Positions 58,227-64,000 of a stretch of 64,000 nucleotides of DNA are shown here, in pieces. A program made the translations under genes and the position numbers. Each line of letters starts with the position of its first letter. Positions within the stretch are counted from its first letter, which is position 1. The notes below the pieces were generated by a model. That model saw only the letters and a program-made list of their open reading frames with translations. It had not been told where the DNA came from and ran no database searches. Source of the stretch: JACVRW01 sp963803245 (GTDB taxonomy: Bacteria; Actinomycetota; Thermoleophilia; Solirubrobacterales; Thermoleophilaceae); NCBI GenBank assembly GCA_963803245.1, contig CAWDLI010000015.1, forward strand, positions 1 through 64,000, in the 5' to 3' direction.

Positions 58227-60037
58227 GACCCGTCGCCGTCGAGGATGCTCACGACGCCCGTGGAGCCGTCCACGCGCAGCTGCTGGCCGGTCTTGATGCG
58301 CGCCGTGGCCGTTCCTGTGCCCACCACCGCCGGCAGCCCGTACTCGCGCGAGACGATCGCGGCGTGGGACATGATGCCGCCGATGTCCGTCACGGTCGCG
58401 GCGATCTTGGAGAAGATCGGCGCCCAGGCGGGCGATGTGATCGTGCAGACGAGGATCTCGCCGGCGCGCACCGTGTCGAGGTCGCCGAGGCCGCGCACCA
58501 CGCGCGCAGGGCCCTCGATCTGCCCGGGCGAGGCCGCCGCGCCGTTGAGCTCGCTCGACCCGTCGTCGGACTGCGCCCACTGCTGGAGGCGCTCCGGGGT
58601 GATGCCCCAGAGCATCACCACGATCGGGTCGTTCACCGCCTCCGGCATCCGCCCGAGCGCGGGCGGCGGCGTCCACTTGTCGAGCTTGTCGAGCAGCTCC
58701 TTGCGCCGCGCCACGATCGGCGGCCAGTGGTGCGGGCCGAGCGCCTGGCCGCCCGTGGACCACGTGAGGGAGAGCTCCTCGAGCGCCTCCATGACCTCGT
58801 GGCGCGAGAGCTGGAACACGTCCTCGGCCTCGCCGAGGAACTCGTGCTTGGCCAGCAGTGCGCCGAACTCGCGCACCTTGTTGAAGAAGCGCGACTGGAA
58901 CCAGTAGTCGCAGTAGAACTTGTGCTCCTCCACGTACGGGAAGACCGTGCGCGAGAGCCCGAGCAGCTCCTGGAACGCGGGACGGGCGTCCTCGGGCAGC
59001 AGCGAGCCGTACTCCTCGGCGAGCCGGTCGCGCTCCTTCGCGAGCTCCTCGGTGGGGCGCTCGATGTCCTTGCCCTCCTTCAGCGCCGCCACGTGCCCGA
59101 CCAGCGACGCGTACGGGATCTGCGGGTCGTCGTGCCAGCTCCCGTAGTAGTGGTAGAGCCCGTCGCCGGTCCCCATGTTGAACCAGGGGTCCTTGATCTT
59201 CTCGAGCTCCGCGAGCCAGCTGCGGCCCTCGTCGCTCTCGCCCAGCGCCGCGTCGATCTCGTCCGGTGTGCGGCCCTCGACGAAGGCGCCGTCCACGCCG
59301 GTGTCGATCGCCAGGTGCGCGAGCCGGCGCAGCTCGGTGTCCGCCCGGAACAGCACGACGTCCACCCCGGCGACCATCTGCGAGATGTGCTGCTCGGGGA
59401 TGTCCGGCAGCGCGGCGCGCAGGAACTCGGCGAACGTGAGGTAGGCGCCGTAGCCGAGCAGCAGGAACTCGAAGTGGTACTGCCACATCATCTCCGCGCA
59501 GCGGAGCGTGTGCGAGTAGGCGCGCAGGAGGTCGATGTTGCTGAGGTTCTGCTCGCCGAACACGACCTCGTCGGGCTCGTACTCGGGCAGGTCGGGCACG
59601 TGGATCGCCTCGACCTCGCGGTTGAGCGACTCCATCTTCTCGCGCCAGCCCGCGTACAGCTCGTCCCAGTTCTCGAAGTAGTGGCCGGCCCGCTTCTCGA
59701 AGTACTGGGCGCGCTCGGCCATCTTGTCCGGGTCGGTGACCGGGTTGGGCGAGATGTACACGTAGCCGTTCACCACGCGGTAGTCGACGCCCATCGCGGG
59801 CGGCACCGCGAACGCCCGGTTCTGCCAGCCGCCGAGCGTGTAGTAGGGATGGTCCACCTCGACCATGTCGAAGGCCGGCATCGGGAACGGGAAGTGCTGG
59901 GAGTTCCAGAACCAGAGCCGGTTCTCGTCCGACTCCTTGCGGCGCTCGTCGAAGAGCGCCCAGTAGGGGTACATCTCCTCCCAGCCCTCGCAGCCGGCCG
60001 GGGTCTCCACGGACAGTGGGTGCGGAAACTCGGGCAT
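58223..60037 (-). CDS. Phosphohistidine subunit of a PEP-synthase-like dikinase (phenylphosphate synthase alpha-like)
   Basis: 604 residues. The C-terminal 90 residues are the swivelling domain of PEP-utilising enzymes, with the phosphorylated His at about 558 in GGIMSHAAIVSREYGLP. The first 500 residues lack the PEP-synthase barrel. They form a helical region rich in Trp and Tyr (FWNSQHFPFPMPAFDMVEVD, WQYHFEFLLLGYGAYLTF, EEHKFYCDYWFQSRFF) that should bind the acceptor. Size and layout match the 70-kDa alpha subunit of phenylphosphate synthase. The substrate may be a phenol, an enol or an alcohol; the upstream dehydrogenases favour an alcohol or ketone-derived compound. Confidence 0.78.
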   Translation of the reverse strand: MPEFPHPLSVETPAGCEGWEEMYPYWALFDERRKESDENRLWFWNSQHFPFPMPAFDMVEVDHPYYTLGGWQNRAFAVPPAMGVDYRVVNGYVYISPNPVTDPDKMAERAQYFEKRAGHYFENWDELYAGWREKMESLNREVEAIHVPDLPEYEPDEVVFGEQNLSNIDLLRAYSHTLRCAEMMWQYHFEFLLLGYGAYLTFAEFLRAALPDIPEQHISQMVAGVDVVLFRADTELRRLAHLAIDTGVDGAFVEGRTPDEIDAALGESDEGRSWLAELEKIKDPWFNMGTGDGLYHYYGSWHDDPQIPYASLVGHVAALKEGKDIERPTEELAKERDRLAEEYGSLLPEDARPAFQELLGLSRTVFPYVEEHKFYCDYWFQSRFFNKVREFGALLAKHEFLGEAEDVFQLSRHEVMEALEELSLTWSTGGQALGPHHWPPIVARRKELLDKLDKWTPPPALGRMPEAVNDPIVVMLWGITPERLQQWAQSDDGSSELNGAAASPGQIEGPARVVRGLGDLDTVRAGEILVCTITSPAWAPIFSKIAATVTDIGGIMSHAAIVSREYGLPAVVGTGTATARIKTGQQLRVDGSTGVVSILDGDGS

Positions 60038-61995
60038 CAGCTGAGCTCCGCCGCCATGCCGCGCGCGATCTTGTGCGCGGCCGCCTCGATCGTGACCATC
60101 GGATTGACCCCCAGTCCGGTGGGCAGCGCCGCGCCGTCCACCACGTAAAGACCCTTCACGTCCCAGGCCTCGCCCGCGCTGTCGCAGACGGAGTCCTCGC
60201 GCGAGCTTCCCATGCGAGCCGAGCTCATGATGTGGAAGGCGCCGAGGGTGACCTGGGCGGCGTCCCAGCCACACCTGTCGGCGGCGGTGAGCATGTCCTC
60301 GCGCCCGCCGCCCTTACCGGGCTCGTAGGAGACCCAGCCGGCGTGCGAGGAGTAGACCCTGCGCGCGCCGCCCGCCTCCATGATCTGCGCGGCGCCGTCG
60401 AGCCCCCTGCGCATGACGTCGCGGTCGAAGTCCGAGAGCGCCCAGCGCGCCACCGGCAGGCCCTCGTCGGTCACGACGATCTCGCCGCCGTCGCGCGCCC
60501 GCTGGAGCGCGCCGTAGCCCGCCGTGTACTTCAGCGACTGCATCAGCTCGGCACTCTCGCGCGAGCCGCGCCAGGGGGCGAAGATCGCGAGGATGCTCGG
60601 CGGCGTGGCCGCCTGCTCGTACTTGATGCCGTAGCCCTCCCCCATGTCGAGCAGCTCGTCGGAGAAGGTCGCGCCGAGCATGCCCTCCCAGGGTCGCACC
60701 TCGTCCTCGAAGATGCCCCAGGTGATCAGCACCGGGTGGAGCAGGAGGTTCTTCCCGACCGCCGGACCGTCGATTCCGGAGCGCAGCATGATCGCCGGGG
60801 TGTGGATGCCGCCGGCCGCGAGCGCCACGGAGCGGGCGCGCACCGTCACCTCGTGGCCGTCGATCGTGCGCGCCTTCACGCCGGCGGCCCTGCCGTTCTC
60901 GACCATCACCGTGTCGACGGGCGTGTTCACGAGGATGCGCGCGCCGTTGTCGTAGGCGTCCTGGAGCCAGGTCTTCATCGTCGACTGCTTGGCGCCGATC
61001 TGGCAGCCGTAGTGGCAGAGCCGGCAGACCTCCTCCTGGCAGCCCTTGCAGTTGCGCTGCATCACCTCGGAGTGCCAGCCCAGGCCGTCGAGGCCCTTTC
61101 GCATCGCGTGGTCGCGCTCGGAGGGGATGCTGCTCTCAGAGCTGATCGCGATCCGCTCCCAGACGGCGTCGAGGCTGTCGTCGAAGTCCTTGCCGGCCCA
61201 GTCGGAGAGCCCGAAGTCCCGCTTCCAGTGCTCGCGCACGTGGTCGGGCGGGCGGAAGCACCACGTGTAGTTCACGACGGTGCCGCCGCCCAGGCAGGAC
61301 CCCGCGAGCAGGCCCATGCTCTGGTTCTCGGTGGCCACGCCGCCGCCGTTCAGGTAGAGGCGGGCGTACCCGGACAGCTCGGCGCCGTCGAAGTCCTCCT
61401 CGGTGTAGTAGCCGCCGGCCTCGACCACCACCACGTCGAGGCCCGCCGCGGCGAGCACGCCCGCGGCCGCGCCGCCCCCCGCGCCCGAGCCCACGACCAC
61501 CACGTCGCAGTCGAGCTCGGTGTCCGCCGTGACCTCCAGCGGCTGGATCGTCTTCCCGGGCGGGTTCTCGGGCGGGCCGAGCGGTCCCGGGTAGCCGAGC
61601 GCGTCGTCCACCGGGTTGGTGCCCTCGCCGAGGTGCGGCAGGCAGTAGTAGCTCAGGAGGATGCCCTTGCGGAGCGCCTGGAAGGCGGCGCGCGAGCCGA
61701 CCTCCGGGGAGTCCGCCCAGGCGAGCAGCGTGCCCTCGCGGTCGGCCTGGGAGAGCGACGAGAAGGGCGCCTCGGCGCTCCCGCCCAGCTGCGTGTCCCA
61801 GGCGTCGAGCAGCCCGGAGAACTGGTCGCGCTCGGCCTTGCTCGGGCTGCTGCCCACCGCCATCAGCATCGCCTCGGGCACGCCGAGCTCGGTGGCCGAG
61901 GGCAGCCCCTCCTCCCCGGGCACGAACGTGTCGCAGATGGAGTCGAGCGCCCTGCGGGCGTTGCCGCTGATCTCGAGAGGCTCCGGTTCCTGCAC
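60037..61995 (-). CDS. GMC-family FAD alcohol oxidoreductase (long-chain alcohol oxidase-like)
   Basis: GTG 61995 behind GGAGGT gives 652 residues. An N-terminal helical domain (ARRALDSICDTFVPGEEG, as in FAO and gluconate dehydrogenase subunit fusions) precedes the FAD motif GSGAGGGAAAGVLAAAG near residue 185 and GSCLGGGTVVNYTWCFRPP. The end has AFHIMSSARMG and LPTGLGVNPMVTIEAAA with the catalytic His/Asn pair. A Cys-rich stretch CKGCQEEVCRLCHYGC lies around residue 330. It oxidises an alcohol to an aldehyde or ketone. Its stop overlaps the start of the dikinase His subunit by one base. Confidence 0.85.
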   Translation of the reverse strand: MQEPEPLEISGNARRALDSICDTFVPGEEGLPSATELGVPEAMLMAVGSSPSKAERDQFSGLLDAWDTQLGGSAEAPFSSLSQADREGTLLAWADSPEVGSRAAFQALRKGILLSYYCLPHLGEGTNPVDDALGYPGPLGPPENPPGKTIQPLEVTADTELDCDVVVVGSGAGGGAAAGVLAAAGLDVVVVEAGGYYTEEDFDGAELSGYARLYLNGGGVATENQSMGLLAGSCLGGGTVVNYTWCFRPPDHVREHWKRDFGLSDWAGKDFDDSLDAVWERIAISSESSIPSERDHAMRKGLDGLGWHSEVMQRNCKGCQEEVCRLCHYGCQIGAKQSTMKTWLQDAYDNGARILVNTPVDTVMVENGRAAGVKARTIDGHEVTVRARSVALAAGGIHTPAIMLRSGIDGPAVGKNLLLHPVLITWGIFEDEVRPWEGMLGATFSDELLDMGEGYGIKYEQAATPPSILAIFAPWRGSRESAELMQSLKYTAGYGALQRARDGGEIVVTDEGLPVARWALSDFDRDVMRRGLDGAAQIMEAGGARRVYSSHAGWVSYEPGKGGGREDMLTAADRCGWDAAQVTLGAFHIMSSARMGSSREDSVCDSAGEAWDVKGLYVVDGAALPTGLGVNPMVTIEAAAHKIARGMAAELS

Positions 61996-62006
61996 GTGCC
62001 TACCTC

Positions 62007-63020
62007 CTAGTCGCTGTGCGAAATGACGACCTTCATCGTCTCGCCCGGGTGGTCCATGGCCCATTGGAGCGCCTCGGGTGCCCGCTCGAACGGGAACTCG
62101 TGGCTGATCAGGTTCTCGAGCCGGCCGCTGTGCGCCTCGACGAAGCCCACGGCGCGCTCGAAGTCCCCGTCCTGCGCGCAGCTCACGCCGAGCACGTCCA
62201 GCTCCTTCTGGATGAACGCGAACACCCGCAGCGGCACGTCGTGGTGGGACATCCCCACGATCACCACGCGTCCCGCCGAGGCCACCATCTCCACCCCGGC
62301 GCGGATCGCATCGGGCACGCCGGTGGCGTCCATCACCACGGGCGCGCCCTCGCCGCCGGACCACTCGCGGGCCACGCCCACCAGCTCGTCGCTCCAGAGC
62401 ACGGTCTCGGCGCCCAGCCCGGCGCCCACGTCCAGGCGGCTCTGCATGGTGTCCACGAGCAGCACCTCGGCGCCGAGATCGCGTGCCAGCAGGGTGATCG
62501 CCTGGCCGATCGGGCCGGCTCCCAGGACCACCACGTGCTCGCCCGCCGCGATCTGCCCGCGGTCGATCGCGCGAACTCCGATCGAGAGCGGCTCCGCCAG
62601 CGCGGCGATCGCGGGCTTGTCCACCTTGGTTGCGAACGCCTGCGCCTCGGGCATCCGCAGCAGCTCCTGGAGCCCGCCGTCCTCATGGATCCCGATCAGG
62701 CTGAAGTTGTCGCACGCGTTCCCGCGCCCGATCCGGCACGGGTAGCAGCGGCCGCACGAGCTGATCGGGTGGATGGACACGCGGTCGCCCACCGCCAGCC
62801 GGTCGCACTCGGGCCCCACGGCCTCGACCACCGCCCCCACCTCGTGCCCCTGGATGCGCGGGTAGTTCGCGTCGAGCTCGCCGTGGAAGAAGTGGAAGTC
62901 CGAGCCGCAGATGCCCACGGCCTGGTTGCGGACCACGACCTCGCCGGGGCCGGGCTCGCCGGGCTCGGGGTGGTCGACGACCTCCATGACTCCGGCGCCG
63001 CTTGTGACCGCCGCCTTCAT
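62007..63020 (-). CDS. Zinc-dependent alcohol dehydrogenase (MDR family)
   Basis: 337 residues. The catalytic zinc site is GICGSDFHFFHGE with QGHEVGAVVEAVG; the structural zinc loop is CGRCYPCRIGRGNAC. The cofactor fold shows VVLGAGPIGQAITLLA. It should oxidise a secondary alcohol or polyol with NAD(P). It overlaps the SDR gene by four bases and is followed after 11 bases by the GMC oxidoreductase. Three alcohol-oxidising enzymes in a row suggest a substrate with several hydroxyl groups or several stereoisomers. Confidence 0.9.
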   Translation of the reverse strand: MKAAVTSGAGVMEVVDHPEPGEPGPGEVVVRNQAVGICGSDFHFFHGELDANYPRIQGHEVGAVVEAVGPECDRLAVGDRVSIHPISSCGRCYPCRIGRGNACDNFSLIGIHEDGGLQELLRMPEAQAFATKVDKPAIAALAEPLSIGVRAIDRGQIAAGEHVVVLGAGPIGQAITLLARDLGAEVLLVDTMQSRLDVGAGLGAETVLWSDELVGVAREWSGGEGAPVVMDATGVPDAIRAGVEMVASAGRVVIVGMSHHDVPLRVFAFIQKELDVLGVSCAQDGDFERAVGFVEAHSGRLENLISHEFPFERAPEALQWAMDHPGETMKVVISHSD

Positions 63021-63821
63021 ACGCCGTGTGACATCAGGAGCTGGCCGCCGTCCACGGGCACGATCGCGCCGGTCATGAAGCTCGACGCCCGCGAGGCGAG
63101 CAGGAGCGCCACGCCCTTGAGCTCGTCGGGCTCCGCCATCCTGCCGAGCGCGACGATGTCGTTCCAGGCCTCGGCCGGGATCGGCGCGGCCGCGCCGCCG
63201 ATGCGGGTGCGGAACGGGCCCGGAGCGATCGCGTTCACGTGGATCCCGTACGGGGCGAGCTCGAGCGCCGCCTGGCGGACCATGATGATCACCGCGGCCT
63301 TGGTGGCCGAGTAGGAGTAGCCCACCAGCGGGTCGGTGCCGAAGCCGGCGGTGGAGGCGGTGATAACGATCCGGCCGCTCCCCTGGCGCTTCATGTGCCG
63401 CGCGGCCTCGCGCATCGTGAACATCACTCCGTTCAGGTTCACGCCGAGCACCGTGTCCCACTTGCCGCGGTCGATGGCCTCGATGCCGCCCGCGTCGTCG
63501 AGCACTCCGGCCTCGAGCGAGATGCCGGCGTTCGCGAAGGCCACGTCCACGCCGTCCTGCTCGGCCACCAGCTGGTCGAACAGCGCGCGGACGCGCTCCT
63601 CGTCGCTCACGTCGAGCTGGTGCGTGCGCACATCGGCGCCGCGGTCCCGGAGCCGCGCCGGCGACCTCCTCGAGCCGGTCGGGGTCGAGGTCGGCGAGCG
63701 TCACGCGCGCGCCACCGTCGGCCATCACCTCGGCCATCGCCTGGCCGAGCCCGCTGGCCGCGCCCGTGACCACGGTACGCAGGCCCTCGACCGCGAAGAG
63801 ATCGGCGGCCGCCGAGCTCAA
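63017..63821 (-). CDS. Short-chain dehydrogenase/reductase (one +1 frameshift)
   Basis: Removing one extra G near 63655 gives about 267 residues from TTG 63821, whose TTGA overlaps the stop of the upstream gene. It has VVTGAASGLGQAMAEVM for the cofactor, ANAGISLEAG, and the catalytic Ser and Tyr-x3-Lys in ITASTAG...YSYSATKAAV. The DxD after strand 2 (ADLDPDRL) suggests NAD rather than NADP. It oxidises a hydroxyl group of the pathway substrate. Confidence 0.85.
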
Positions 63822-64000
63822 TCCCAGACCTCCTTGGCGACCTCGACGATCAGCTCGAGCTTGGCCACCTGCTGGTCGAAGGTCACGTTGTTGCCCTCGG
63901 CCGTGGACGAGAACCCGCACTGCGGCGAGAGGCAGAGCTGGTCCAGGTCCACGAACTGGCTCGCCTCCTCGATGCGGCGCTTGAGCTGGTCCTTGTCCTC
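63818..64000 (-). CDS. C-terminal part of a MetE-like (cobalamin-independent methionine synthase II family) protein, runs off the window
   Basis: Only the last 60 codons are present. They read as the end of the MetE C-terminal barrel family: LKRRIEEASQFVDLDQLCLS, then PQCGFSSTAEGN with the last zinc Cys, and LELIVEVAKEVWD. Besides methionine synthase this family includes epoxyalkane:coenzyme M transferase and other thiol alkyltransferases. It is the first visible gene of the leftward dikinase operon, and its stop overlaps the SDR start. Confidence 0.8.
   Translation of the reverse strand, partial: EDKDQLKRRIEEASQFVDLDQLCLSPQCGFSSTAEGNNVTFDQQVAKLELIVEVAKEVWD

Noticed and set aside
1..64000. 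CRISPR arrays, rRNA genes, transposases, phage genes
   Set aside because: I looked for regular short repeats, conserved rRNA segments and integrase or transposase motifs and saw none.

Overview
The window is very GC-rich, packed with genes and full of GTG and TTG starts and 1-4 base stop/start overlaps. It looks like chromosome from a high-GC actinobacterium, plausibly a soil member of Thermoleophilia/Solirubrobacterales. That placement is inferred from composition and gene content; no rRNA or marker gene is present. Many genes carry single extra bases that break the frame. Every one I could resolve is a +1 insertion, so most are probably sequence errors and I annotate those genes as single CDSs.

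Region 1 (1-17.5 kb) looks like catabolism of an N-methylated or amino compound with one-carbon disposal. It holds a split glutamate-synthase-like set (glxBCD), two tandem FAD amine oxidoreductases, a small membrane protein, an APC permease, a UspA-like protein, an acyl-CoA-dehydrogenase-fold flavoprotein, a DUF1989-aminomethyltransferase fusion, a flavin reductase, a PhyH oxygenase, a cyclodeaminase, purU and an aldehyde dehydrogenase. Three promoters here share a GTAC-N6-GTAC operator-like palindrome.

Region 2 (17.6-47.5 kb) is aromatic catabolism. A leftward pca operon (CoA-transferase, pcaH, pcaG, pcaB, pcaD, pcaC) follows pobA, giving 4-hydroxybenzoate to protocatechuate to 3-oxoadipyl-CoA. 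A rightward operon (27.9-34.0 kb) combines a CoA ligase, a GntR regulator, a dehydrogenase, a DUF6282 hydrolase, a GalB-like hydratase, a GalC/LigK-like aldolase and a type I extradiol dioxygenase, and so looks like a meta-cleavage route. Hydroxycinnamoyl-CoA hydratase/lyase, a MarR regulator, benzoylformate decarboxylase, a benzaldehyde/vanillin-type dehydrogenase and a CouO-like amidohydrolase feed side-chain cleavage products into these routes. A homocysteine methyltransferase fused to a SAM methyltransferase, followed by a short GcvT-like protein, sits between them. General genes follow (peroxiredoxin, CHAD, amidase, diguanylate cyclase, alpha/beta hydrolase).

Region 3 (47.5-51.4 kb) is disturbed. 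A perfect 114-bp direct repeat of the 3' end of a VOC gene flanks about 0.95 kb with no intact gene, followed by a methyltransferase gene with about nine +1 insertions.

Region 4 (51.4-64 kb) has acetoacetyl-CoA synthetase, a VOC/AraC pair, and a very tight leftward operon running off the right edge: MetE-like protein, SDR, zinc alcohol dehydrogenase, GMC oxidoreductase, a two-subunit phenylphosphate-synthase-like dikinase, biotin carrier protein, carboxyltransferase and HAD phosphatase. This set matches no pathway I know and is the best candidate for an undescribed system.
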